Shown here piece after piece: positions 1 through 7,944 of a stretch of DNA of 47,960 bases. The stretch comes from Christensenella sp964494645 (GTDB lineage Bacteria; Bacillota; Clostridia; Christensenellales; Christensenellaceae). Position 1 is the stretch's first letter, and every line of letters begins with the position of its first letter. The position numbers and the translations under genes were made by a program. The notes under the pieces were generated by a model. That model did not search any database. It was not told where the DNA came from and was given only the letters and a program-made list of their open reading frames with translations. The DNA lies in the NCBI GenBank assembly GCA_964494645.1, contig CAZBSH010000012.1, positions 1 through 47,960 on the forward strand, in the 5' to 3' direction.

Positions 1-1233
1 CATGCTGACCTTACGCGTCACCGGATCAAGCGTAGCAAAAAGCTTGTCCTCCGCAAGCACGCCCGCATCTGTCAAATAATTTAGAATACTCGACTTCCCC
101 GCGTTGGTGTACCCAACCAGCGCGACCTCCGCCACATCCTTTTCTTTGCGCGCGTTGCGCCGCAGGGTGCGTTGCTCCCTGATCTTCTCCGCTTCGCCCG
201 TCAGTTCAAAGATTCGTCTGCGGATACGCCGCCTGTCTACTTCAATCTTTTTTTCGCCCGGTCCACGCGTACCGATGCCCCCACCAAGACGCGACATCGC
301 CGTTCCTTCGCCCTGCAAACGCGGCAGAGCGTACTTTAATTGCGCAAGCTCCACCTGCAAACTACCCTCGCGCGTGCGCGCGTGCCTTGCAAAAATATCG
401 AGAATAAGCATCGTTCGATCCACTACTTTCAAGCCGAACGTCTCTTCCAAATTCCTTGTTTCAAGAGGCGTGAGTTCATCGTTCACGATCACCGTGTCAA
501 CATCCATAGCGGCAATCGCCAAGGACAACTCCCGCGCCTTTCCCTTGCCGATATAGTATGCGTGGTCACGTTCACGCTGCTGTGTCTCACTCGCCACAAT
601 ATCCGCGCCCGCCGTAAGCGCCAGTCTTTTAAGCTCTTCCATGCTTGCGTCAGAGGCGTTAAGTCCCAAAAGCATAACGCGTTCCGCTTCCTCACCCGTT
701 TCCTTTAGCGCGATCAGCGCACTGACGCGCTGTGTGGCAAGGGCAATCTCGTTCATCAATGCGCGCTGCGGGATACGTCCCGGACGAAACGGTCCGCCAA
801 TCTTCACTTCGTCAAGCGCGTCGCCCAAAAAGCCTACGCACATTGCTGTCGCTTTCCCCTCTTTTACAGAGATCGCGGCCATCGCGTCGAATTTCGAAGA
901 TTTCAAAGACCCGATATCCACGTCCGAGAGCATGGGGCTGCCATTGGGATGCGTATGCAGCGCGCGAATCCCACTCAAACCCAAAAAGCTGCGGCGCGCC
1001 CGCATATAAGGCATTTGCACACTACCACTGTCCCCAACGGAAACATCCATCACCTTGCCGCCTCTCGACACAAAAACGGATATCTCTTTATGAAGCACCT
1101 GCGTAAAACGTGCCATATCGTCAAGTAACGCGTCACAAACAAACTCCTGTGACGACATCTTATATTCGTACAGCAGCTCCATTTCCGCAAGAACACTGTT
1201 TCTGATCCCTTGTATATTGCCATGTATTTCCAT
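1..1233 (-). CDS. hflX: GTPase HflX, 5' part (411 codons), with JAMM-like N-terminal domain
   Basis: This is a ribosome-associated GTPase of the HflX family, which splits or rescues stalled ribosomes in the cytoplasm. Visible in frame are the glycine-rich HflX motif GTRGPGEKKIE (about residues 320-330) and the start of the G domain with the P-loop GYTNAGKSS at residues 374-382. The C-terminal remainder of the G domain lies outside the window. Upstream of the usual HflX domain is an extra N-terminal region containing HTHPNGSPMLSDVD (residues 93-106), which fits the JAMM/MPN metalloprotease signature HxH-x7-SxxD, with Glu50 as a possible catalytic acid. The start at 1233 is chosen because MEIHGNIQGIRNSV resembles clostridial HflX N-termini. 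No ribosome binding site precedes it, and a TATAAT lies only six bases upstream, so the message may be leaderless. The family call is firm; the JAMM activity is inference. Confidence 0.93.
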   Translation of the reverse strand, partial: MEIHGNIQGIRNSVLAEMELLYEYKMSSQEFVCDALLDDMARFTQVLHKEISVFVSRGGKVMDVSVGDSGSVQMPYMRARRSFLGLSGIRALHTHPNGSPMLSDVDIGSLKSSKFDAMAAISVKEGKATAMCVGFLGDALDEVKIGGPFRPGRIPQRALMNEIALATQRVSALIALKETGEEAERVMLLGLNASDASMEELKRLALTAGADIVASETQQRERDHAYYIGKGKARELSLAIAAMDVDTVIVNDELTPLETRNLEETFGLKVVDRTMLILDIFARHARTREGSLQVELAQLKYALPRLQGEGTAMSRLGGGIGTRGPGEKKIEVDRRRIRRRIFELTGEAEKIREQRTLRRNARKEKDVAEVALVGYTNAGKSSILNYLTDAGVLAEDKLFATLDPVTRKVSM

Positions 1234-1239
1234 ACCGAT

Positions 1240-1268
1240 ATTATACCAGAAAATGATCAGAATAGAAA
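1240..1268 (-). promoter_or_regulatory. Candidate hflX promoter, possibly giving a leaderless mRNA
   Basis: A perfect -10 TATAAT lies at 1245-1240 on the minus strand, with a weak -35 (TTTCTA, 1268-1263) at 17-base spacing. The expected transcription start falls at or next to the hflX ATG (1233). Confidence 0.5.
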
Positions 1269-1333
1269 AGTATCGAGAGCGTAAATTGACCAAACCAAGC
1301 CGCTCCCGTATTATGTTGCGCGAAAAGAGCGCT

Positions 1334-1362
1334 TTGTATTTCCTGAAAATATACTGTATAAT
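1334..1362 (+). promoter_or_regulatory. Candidate alkC promoter
   Basis: A perfect -10 TATAAT (1357-1362) is preceded at 17 bases by a weak -35 TTGTAT (1334-1339). The alkC ATG follows at 1401 after an AAAGGA ribosome binding site, giving a leader of about 30 bases. Confidence 0.55.
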
Positions 1363-1400
1363 CATGAGCGTTCTTATTTTTCCACAAAAGGAAATTATCT

Positions 1401-2504
1401 ATGCCGGAATTACTAAAAAACAAATACAGCCGCCAGTCGCTCCGCGAGCTTGCTATGTGTATAAAAGTTGCCTATCCGCCTTTTCAAATCAATGATTTTG
1501 TAGATGATGTCATGGACGAAACGTGGCATTCGCTTGGGCTTAAGGCCCGCATGCGCCAAATTGCCATTCAGCTTGGAAGGCATTTGCCGTCCAATTACGA
1601 ACAGGCTCTGGGTATCATTGATCGGGTTGTCGCCGCTTATCCCGAAGGATTCAACGACTTTACCTTAATGTACTTTCCTGATTTTGTCGAAGTCCATGGG
1701 CAGGATGCGTGTCATTGGGATTTGTCGATTGCGGCATTAGAACGGTATACGCCATCCTCTTCTTCGGAGTTCGCCGTCAGACCGTTTATCCTAAACGATG
1801 AAGTACGTATGATGCGACAAATGTCCGTTTGGGCGCTGCATAAAAACGAACATGTCAGGCGGCTTGCCAGCGAGGGTTGCCGCCCCGGTCTGCCGTGGGC
1901 ACAATCTTTGCCCCGCTTCAAAAAGGATCCATCGCCCGTTCTTGCTATCTTAAAGCAATTGAAGGCTGACCCATCGCTGTATGTCCGCAAAAGCGTTGCA
2001 AACAATCTAAACGATATTTCCAAAACACATCCTGATCTGATCACAACCATCGCAAAAGATTGGTATGGAAAAAACAAGTATACGGATTGGATCGTAAAAC
2101 ATGGGTGCAGAACGCTTCTTAAAAAAGGCAATCGGGATGCGCTTAACCTCTTTGGGTTTTCAGATACCGATTGTGTGTCCACCGACGGTTTTGCGCTGGA
2201 GACCGCGTCTGTTTCCATCGGGCAGGAGCTGATCTTCTCTTTTACGGTCACGGCAAAAGAAGGCACAAATGTACGGCTGGAATATGGTATAGACTATGTG
2301 AAAGCAAACGGCAATCGAAACCGCAAAATATTTCAAATTTCCGAGTTTTCTTTCAAAAAAAACGAGAAAAAGCTTTATACAAAAAAACATTCCTTTGCGG
2401 ATGTAAGCACAAGAAAACATTATACCGGCCTTCATTCGGTTACGCTGATCGTGAATGGTACAGAGCAGGGTACATTAGATTTTAAAGTATTCGCTGTAAA
2501 ATAG
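1401..2504 (+). CDS. alkC: AlkC-type DNA alkylation repair glycosylase with C-terminal Ig-like domain
   Basis: This 367-residue protein belongs to the HEAT-like-repeat DNA glycosylases (AlkC/AlkD superfamily), which excise N3-alkylated adenines without flipping the base. The helical-repeat part spans about residues 1-265. It includes the conserved stretches LMYFPDFVEVHG and SSSEFAVRPFI, and paired-helix repeats around RRLASEGCRPGLPW and VRKSVANNLNDISK. Residues 275-367 form a beta-rich tail (VSIGQELIFSFTV to HSVTLIVNG) that fits the immunoglobulin-like domain known in one AlkC subfamily. AAAGGA sits eight bases upstream of the ATG. The gene is monocistronic, convergent with the exporter operon, and its stop codon lies inside a terminator stem. 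The family is secure; the split between AlkC and AlkD-like members rests on the Ig-like tail. Confidence 0.85.
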   Translation: MPELLKNKYSRQSLRELAMCIKVAYPPFQINDFVDDVMDETWHSLGLKARMRQIAIQLGRHLPSNYEQALGIIDRVVAAYPEGFNDFTLMYFPDFVEVHGQDACHWDLSIAALERYTPSSSSEFAVRPFILNDEVRMMRQMSVWALHKNEHVRRLASEGCRPGLPWAQSLPRFKKDPSPVLAILKQLKADPSLYVRKSVANNLNDISKTHPDLITTIAKDWYGKNKYTDWIVKHGCRTLLKKGNRDALNLFGFSDTDCVSTDGFALETASVSIGQELIFSFTVTAKEGTNVRLEYGIDYVKANGNRNRKIFQISEFSFKKNEKKLYTKKHSFADVSTRKHYTGLHSVTLIVNGTEQGTLDFKVFAVK

Positions 2505-2531
2505 CCCGCTTGATCGCAGGCTATTTTACAG
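2494..2531 (+). terminator. Terminator overlapping the 3' end of alkC
   Basis: Perfect 13-base arms, CTGTAAAATAGCC (2494-2506) and GGCTATTTTACAG (2519-2531), flank a 12-base loop and are followed by a U-rich stretch. The alkC stop codon TAG (2502-2504) lies inside the left arm. Confidence 0.65.
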
Positions 2532-2584
2532 TCTCTATTTTCTTGGGGCTTTTATCCCCTGATTACAAAAGTGCACAAATCGCT

Positions 2585-3766
2585 TTACCCCTCATAGCGC
2601 AACGCCTCGATGGGGTTCTTTTTTGCCGCCTTGTTTGCCGGGTATATACCGAACAATACGCCGATCGCCACAGAAAACGCAACCGCGACCGCAACCACGC
2701 CCCCCGACATCTGGAACGTAAGGTAAGCGCTTGCCGCAACAGAGGCGACCTCAATGATCAACCACGACAACGCAACGCCAATCAGGCATCCCAGCAAGCT
2801 CAATACAAGGGATTCGATCAAAAACTGCGACAGTATGCTTCCCCTGCTCGCGCCGATTGCCTTGCGGATACCGATCTCACGCGTGCGCTCTGTCACAGAT
2901 ACCAGCATAATGTTCATAATTCCGATACCGCCCACAAGCAATGATATCGCCGCGATACCGCCCAACACAAGCGTCAGTACTCCCGTCACATTGCCCATCG
3001 TATCCGCAATAATAGAAGAGTTTAGGATAGAAAACGCGTCCTCATCCTGCTTTAAGCGACTCATCAATATATTGTTTATCGTATCCTCCGCCTCGTTTAA
3101 CCTGTCCGGCGCGGACGCAGACACATAAAAGTTCGTAACCCCGGCTCCCGCGTCCGACATACGCGCCGCCACGCTAAACGGAATATATGCCTGCGAACTT
3201 CCCATCAGGCTTGCCATGATAGAATCGCTCTTTTCCAGTACGCCCACCACTGTAAAATTCCTGCCGTTCAGAGAAACCGTTTCATTGAGCGCATCCGTAC
3301 TGCCAAATAGCTTGGTGGCAAGCTCATTGCTCAGGATCGCTACATAAGAGCTGTTATCCACATCCGTCGTCTTCAAAAAGCGCCCTTGCTCAAGCGCCAG
3401 CCCTTGAATATCGTAATATGCGGCGTTTGTACCATAAACGATCGCTGTTTCATCGTTATAACCATGCTTTGCCGTCGCGTTGATCTGCGCGGAAGGCGCG
3501 ACCGCCCCGACCACATCCTCCTCCTGCAACGCGTTTATCTCGCTCAGCTTAAACGGATGTTCCTTATCGTCCATGATCGACACCGAAAGCATATCATTGC
3601 CCATGCTTTCCACCTGCTCCGTAATGGACGAGGTCGCGCTACTGACGATGGACACCAGCACCACAAGCGCGATCACACCGATAATAATGCCCAGCATCGT
3701 CAAAAAAGAACGCATTTTACTTGCAGCAATGGCGCTGAACGCCATTTTGATTGATTGCAGCAGCAT
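2585..3766 (-). CDS. MacB/FtsX-type ABC transporter permease
   Basis: This 393-residue integral membrane permease has the MacB architecture: one N-terminal transmembrane segment (about 20-43, IIIGVIALVVLVSIV), a large extracytoplasmic MacB_PCD domain (about 45-260), and three C-terminal segments (about 264-290, 318-342 and 355-375). The motif TERTREIGIRKAIGA between TM2 and TM3 is the FtsX-family coupling region. It is the last gene of a three-gene operon with an ATPase and a membrane-fusion protein; its ATG overlaps the ATPase stop codon by one base (TGATG). Such three-part systems in Firmicutes export peptides, antibiotics or lipids, or respond to envelope stress. The substrate cannot be told from sequence. 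Confidence 0.9.
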   Translation of the reverse strand: MLLQSIKMAFSAIAASKMRSFLTMLGIIIGVIALVVLVSIVSSATSSITEQVESMGNDMLSVSIMDDKEHPFKLSEINALQEEDVVGAVAPSAQINATAKHGYNDETAIVYGTNAAYYDIQGLALEQGRFLKTTDVDNSSYVAILSNELATKLFGSTDALNETVSLNGRNFTVVGVLEKSDSIMASLMGSSQAYIPFSVAARMSDAGAGVTNFYVSASAPDRLNEAEDTINNILMSRLKQDEDAFSILNSSIIADTMGNVTGVLTLVLGGIAAISLLVGGIGIMNIMLVSVTERTREIGIRKAIGASRGSILSQFLIESLVLSLLGCLIGVALSWLIIEVASVAASAYLTFQMSGGVVAVAVAFSVAIGVLFGIYPANKAAKKNPIEALRYEG

Positions 3767-4434
3767 CAGGCCACCTCCTCCACACGTCCGTCCATAATAA
3801 AAATCCGCCGTTTTGCCTGACGGGCAACCGCGTCGTCATGCGTGATCAGGACGATGGTGTTGCCGCTTTCATGCAGCTCATGGAACAACCGCATGATATC
3901 CTGCCCTGTTTTGGAATCCAGGTTTCCCGTCGGCTCGTCTGCCAGCAATAACGACGGGCGCGTCACAAGCGCCCGCGCGATCGCAACACGCTGTTGCTGA
4001 CCGCCGGACAACTCCGTCGGTCTATGCTTGCGCCTTTCCCATAACTCCACGCGGCGCAACGCTTCCTCTACGCGCTCCCTGCGCTCTGCGGGACGTATCC
4101 CCTGATAGATCAACGGCAACTCCGCGTTTTCCTCTGCTGTAAGCTTGGCAAGCAGGTTGAAGTTTTGGAAAATAAAGCCGATCTTATGGTTTCGTATCCT
4201 CGCAAGCTCGTTTTCGCTGTACTGCTCAATGGATTGCCCATCCAGAAAATATTCACCGCTGTCTGCCACGTCAAGACAACCGATAATATTCATCAGCGTA
4301 GATTTTCCGCTGCCCGAAGGACCGATGATGCTCACGAATTCCCCCGCGCCAATGTGCAAATTTGCATGGTCTAGCGCGCGCACTTCCTCATCACCAATGT
4401 TATATATTTTAGAAACGTCTTTCATTCTGATCAT
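3766..4434 (-). CDS. MacB/LolD-type ABC transporter ATP-binding protein
   Basis: This 222-residue ATPase energises the neighbouring permease. All motifs are intact: Walker A GPSGSGKST (about 38-46), signature LSGGQQQRVAIARAL, Walker B LLADEPTGNLD and the H-loop ITHD. Start choice: an upstream in-frame ATG at 4506 would add 24 residues overlapping the previous gene, while the ATG at 4434 (MIRMKDVSKIYNIG) has AAGGAG nine bases ahead and matches family N-termini. ATPase and permease are separate proteins, as in Firmicute MacB-like systems rather than the fused proteobacterial MacB. It lies 13 bases from the membrane-fusion gene. Confidence 0.93.
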   Translation of the reverse strand: MIRMKDVSKIYNIGDEEVRALDHANLHIGAGEFVSIIGPSGSGKSTLMNIIGCLDVADSGEYFLDGQSIEQYSENELARIRNHKIGFIFQNFNLLAKLTAEENAELPLIYQGIRPAERRERVEEALRRVELWERRKHRPTELSGGQQQRVAIARALVTRPSLLLADEPTGNLDSKTGQDIMRLFHELHESGNTIVLITHDDAVARQAKRRIFIMDGRVEEVA

Positions 4435-4447
4435 ACCACGCTGCTCC

Positions 4448-6688
4448 TTACTGTACTTCGATCGCCCGTGTCCCGCCCATGCCTGCCGGAACCGGCGGCA
4501 TACCAAACGGCAGTTCCGTAAGCCCCGTCGTCATCACATAATAAACCGTTTGCCCCTGCGAAAGACCCTCCACGATCTCCACTGCGTTCCCATCGGAAAG
4601 TCCGGTTTTTACTTCCGTTTCTCCTGTGGGCAGCTTTGTTTCCGGATCAAGCGCCGTATATACGAATACCGTTCCGCTGCGCTCTTGCAGCGCGTCCACC
4701 GGAATTGTCAGAATATCATCCTTCTCGTCGATCACGATCGTTGCCGTCGCGTTCATTCCCGCGCGCATCTGATCGTCGCGCGCAATGTGGATATCTGCTT
4801 TATATTTAGCGACGCCTGTGCTCGTTTCCGCAGCGTCTGCCACCTTTGTGATCGTTCCTTTATATTCCTGATTATTGATCGCGTCAAACGCGATCCCCAC
4901 TTCCATACCTTCTTTCACGGAAAGAATATCCAGCTCGTCAATATGGATCGAAAGCACCATTTCTCCGTCTGTCGCCATCGTAAACGCCACCACCTCTGCA
5001 TCCGTTTCCGATGCTGTTGCCGTTTGTCCCGCGGCACCTCCACCCGTGCTGCCGCCCATAGAACTTAAACTCATCCCGCCGTACAAACCGCCGCTATAAG
5101 CGCTCATATCCGGTATTTGCATATCCGGCGTACTCCTGTCCGGCTGTTGTGTTGGCGGGGCATCCACTGCCGCTGTCGCCGGATAGCTCACGGTAAAAGT
5201 CAATATGCTGCCATTCGCGTCCGAAGCGACCATCACATTCGAAACTTCCGCTCCCGCGATCACCGGCATGATGTTCGAATGGAATATGTAGCCGGCGTTC
5301 GCGCGCAGCGTTACCATTGCCATGTAAGACGTTTGCGGCAGAAACACCGCGTCTGCAGGCTGCCAAAGGATGCTCCCGCCATAAGCGAGCTTTGCTTCGA
5401 CCGTCTTTTGCGGGACAGCGCCCACCACCGGCGGCGTGATCGCAAGGTCGTTCACATCCGATATCTCCACCACAGCGGGTACGGTCGCCTCAAGCGCCAC
5501 CGCTTCTGTTCCTGACGCTTTCAAATCTGTCCTCAAAGGCATCACGCCTGTCTTATCGTTACTATCAGCGCGCATCATACCCATACCCTGCATCTGCTGC
5601 GCATAAGAGGAACCGTCTTGCGAGCCGCTGTCTCCGCTTCCTGATGACGAGCTGCTTTGCGACGCCGCAGCCGAAGAAGCGGAAACCACCGTTTTGTCCT
5701 CAATATTAACGTTTTCTATCGTTCCGCTGCTTTGTGCCGTGATCGTTCCCGTTTTAGAGATTGCCACAAGCCTCTGATAAGAATCCATCAGCTCGATACG
5801 CTGCTGTAAAAACGCTGCGTGCTCTGCCGATCCCGCGACATCGCTCAACGTGATCAGCTTGCTGCCCTTGCTGACTTTTTCGTTTTCCTGCACGTGTATC
5901 TTGTCGATCGTACCGCCCGTTCCCGCAATGGTGATCGGGCTGTTGACAACAAGCGTTCCCTTGCCAACATCGTTGCCGTCCTGATCCGCAACGCTCACCT
6001 TTTCTCCCGCTTTCGGACCGTTGTCCGTCAGCGTAACAGTAAACCCGCCGCTTGTCTTACGGTCTATCGTTCCATCCCTTTTGCTTCCGTCCGCAAGCGT
6101 CACCTTCACCTCGTCGCCGATCGAAAGGCTTGCGCTTGATTCGATGTCCACTGCCATCTTTCCGTCCATCGAAATGGTCATCAACGATCCCGCGTCAATC
6201 ATCACATCAGCGGCGTTATTTCCCTCACTCGCGCTGATGATCTTGATTCGTCCGCTCACATGCGACTTGATCACATCCGAAGCCGTATCGTCCTTCGTTT
6301 CATTGATCTGTTCATCCAAATCGTCGATGCTGTCTTTGAGGGATGTAAGCTTTGTCTGCACAGAAGTCGAGTCCACCGTTGCCAGTACTTCTCCCTGCTT
6401 TACATAATCCCCTTTTTCCACAAGCACCTGATCTATTTTGATACCCTCCGGAATTTTGATGTCCTGCGTATCACCATAAGCGAGATTGCCCGATCCGACA
6501 ACCGTTTCCACAATACTTCCCTTTTCCGCCGTTGCCTGTTGTACGGTGTTCGTCATCATGTCTTTGAGCTGTGCAGCCGCCATATTGCCCAGTGCGACTA
6601 CCAATATGATCAGCGCCGCCACCACGCCGAGTACCACAAAAGGCCATTTTTTCTTTTTCTTTGTTTTCATCACGTTTTCCCCGCTCAT
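4448..6688 (-). CDS. Membrane-fusion (HlyD/MacA-like) subunit with inserted beta-domain
   Basis: This 746-residue membrane-anchored adaptor belongs with the downstream ABC ATPase and permease. A lysine-rich cytoplasmic start (KTKKKKKWP) precedes one transmembrane helix (about 15-34). Lipoyl-like half-motifs follow around residues 83-110 and 255-285, with a MacA-type beta-barrel and membrane-proximal region at about 570-735. It is about twice the usual MacA length of 370-400. The excess includes an extra beta-segment (140-240), a Ser/Gly linker (335-362), a surface-protein-like beta-domain (407-504) and a Gly/Met/Ser-rich linker (507-562). The start at 6688 follows GGGAG with seven-base spacing; an ATG at 6742 would extend into the promoter. 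Anchoring and partnership are well supported; the role of the insert is unknown. Confidence 0.85.
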   Translation of the reverse strand: MSGENVMKTKKKKKWPFVVLGVVAALIILVVALGNMAAAQLKDMMTNTVQQATAEKGSIVETVVGSGNLAYGDTQDIKIPEGIKIDQVLVEKGDYVKQGEVLATVDSTSVQTKLTSLKDSIDDLDEQINETKDDTASDVIKSHVSGRIKIISASEGNNAADVMIDAGSLMTISMDGKMAVDIESSASLSIGDEVKVTLADGSKRDGTIDRKTSGGFTVTLTDNGPKAGEKVSVADQDGNDVGKGTLVVNSPITIAGTGGTIDKIHVQENEKVSKGSKLITLSDVAGSAEHAAFLQQRIELMDSYQRLVAISKTGTITAQSSGTIENVNIEDKTVVSASSAAASQSSSSSGSGDSGSQDGSSYAQQMQGMGMMRADSNDKTGVMPLRTDLKASGTEAVALEATVPAVVEISDVNDLAITPPVVGAVPQKTVEAKLAYGGSILWQPADAVFLPQTSYMAMVTLRANAGYIFHSNIMPVIAGAEVSNVMVASDANGSILTFTVSYPATAAVDAPPTQQPDRSTPDMQIPDMSAYSGGLYGGMSLSSMGGSTGGGAAGQTATASETDAEVVAFTMATDGEMVLSIHIDELDILSVKEGMEVGIAFDAINNQEYKGTITKVADAAETSTGVAKYKADIHIARDDQMRAGMNATATIVIDEKDDILTIPVDALQERSGTVFVYTALDPETKLPTGETEVKTGLSDGNAVEIVEGLSQGQTVYYVMTTGLTELPFGMPPVPAGMGGTRAIEVQ

Positions 6689-6762
6689 GTTGTTTCTCCC
6701 GATCCTTCCCTTGTTGTAATCTATGCAAAGTTTACTCTCCAATTATGAACTATTGATTAATT

Positions 6763-6791
6763 TTTATACATTCTTCTGCCTTTTTGTGCAA
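6763..6791 (-). promoter_or_regulatory. Candidate promoter of the ABC exporter operon
   Basis: On the minus strand, TTGCAC (6791-6786) and TATAAA (6768-6763) are separated by 17 bases. They lie just past the terminator of the upstream araR-like gene and about 75 bases before the membrane-fusion start. Confidence 0.45.
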
Positions 6792-6818
6792 ACAAAAAAC
6801 CGCCCTTACAAGGCGGTT
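6785..6818 (-). terminator. Rho-independent terminator of the L-pentulose operon
   Basis: On the minus strand the arms AACCGCC (6818-6812) and GGCGGTT (6804-6798) flank a 7-base loop and run into TTTTGTTT. The last codons of the araR-like gene, including its TAA, lie in the hairpin. Confidence 0.82.
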
Positions 6819-7909
6819 ATATTTTTGATGGAATCCCGCAGCGCGAGCTCCGTTCTGATCACGTACGGCACCGGCGGAATCGCTTCGCGCCCCTCACGGA
6901 TCATACGCAATATACGCATCGCAGCCTCAATGCCCAGCAGCTTTTTCGGATGCTTCGCCGAGATGATCCCCAAATTGTTTGAAGCAACGCCGTCATCAAA
7001 GCTGACCATCGAAACATCACCCGGGATGCTCATCCCGTTTTCCGCGTACACCTTATTGATCTCAAGGGCGATCAAGTCGTTATAACAAACCATCGCCGTA
7101 TAATAATCGAGCGTATCTAAAATAGCCTTAATGCTGATCTCCAGCAAAATATTATTATCATAATTGGAATAAAACCAGCCGATCAGTTCCTCTCGCACAG
7201 GAATGCCCGCCTCATTCAAAGCCTCCACATATCCAAGATAGCGGCGGTGTCCCTGTAAATCATCCCCCTTAAAGATGCCCGCGATCTTCTGATGTCCCGC
7301 CTCAATCAACATTTGCGTCATCCTTTTGGATGTGCCGATGTCGTCCATCAAAATGCTCGGGCATTTGACATCATTATAATAATTATGGATAAACAAAAAC
7401 GGCACGTCCTTTCCTTCCAACTTTCGGTAATATTCAATGTTGGGGTTAGGAAGCGCCGAACGTGTCCCCTCAATAATCAGCCCCGCTACGTTCGAATGAT
7501 ACATGCGGTCCAAAAAGTTGCGTTCCTGCTCAATCCTGTTTTCCGAAATACACAGGTCGATCTCGTATCCTTCCAATTGTAATACGGTCTCGATCTCCTT
7601 AAAGATATGCTGAAAAATATATTCGTTCAAATAGCTGATCAGGATGCCCACTGTTTTTGAGGTTGCCGCCGCAAATGTCTTGTTGACGTACATCCCGCTT
7701 CCTCGCACCTTTTTGACAACGCCTTCCTCGCTTAACTGCGCCATTGCGTTCCTGACAGTCTGCCTGCTGATCCCAAATTTCCGACACAGCAAATTCTCCG
7801 ACGGCAGTTTGTCGTTATACTTGAATGTTTTGTTTTTGATATTGTCCACGATCCACTGCTTCAAGACAATATACTTAAAATTAAAATTCTTTCCGAACTT
7901 GTCATCCAT
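6806..7909 (-). CDS. AraR-like transcriptional regulator (GntR DNA-binding + LacI-type sensor), copy 1
   Basis: This 367-residue regulator has the AraR architecture. A GntR winged helix-turn-helix occupies about residues 15-75 (DKLPSENLLCRKFGISRQ, then GVVKKVRGSGMYV). A periplasmic-binding-protein-like effector domain follows (about 85-360), with AGLIIEGTRSALPNPN, AGHQKIAGIFKGDD and SMVSFDDG. B. subtilis AraR represses arabinose genes and is released by L-arabinose. This copy is the last gene of the L-xylulose-type operon, 35 bases after the sorC-like gene, so its ligand may be a different pentose or the glycyl radical enzyme substrate. A GGAGG lies about 12 bases before the ATG. It is clearly paralogous to the regulator at 20062-21177. 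Confidence 0.88.
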   Translation of the reverse strand: MDDKFGKNFNFKYIVLKQWIVDNIKNKTFKYNDKLPSENLLCRKFGISRQTVRNAMAQLSEEGVVKKVRGSGMYVNKTFAAATSKTVGILISYLNEYIFQHIFKEIETVLQLEGYEIDLCISENRIEQERNFLDRMYHSNVAGLIIEGTRSALPNPNIEYYRKLEGKDVPFLFIHNYYNDVKCPSILMDDIGTSKRMTQMLIEAGHQKIAGIFKGDDLQGHRRYLGYVEALNEAGIPVREELIGWFYSNYDNNILLEISIKAILDTLDYYTAMVCYNDLIALEINKVYAENGMSIPGDVSMVSFDDGVASNNLGIISAKHPKKLLGIEAAMRILRMIREGREAIPPVPYVIRTELALRDSIKNITAL

Positions 7910-7944
7910 ACCGTTTTCTGACCTCCGGCGTCTGTTTTCTTATC

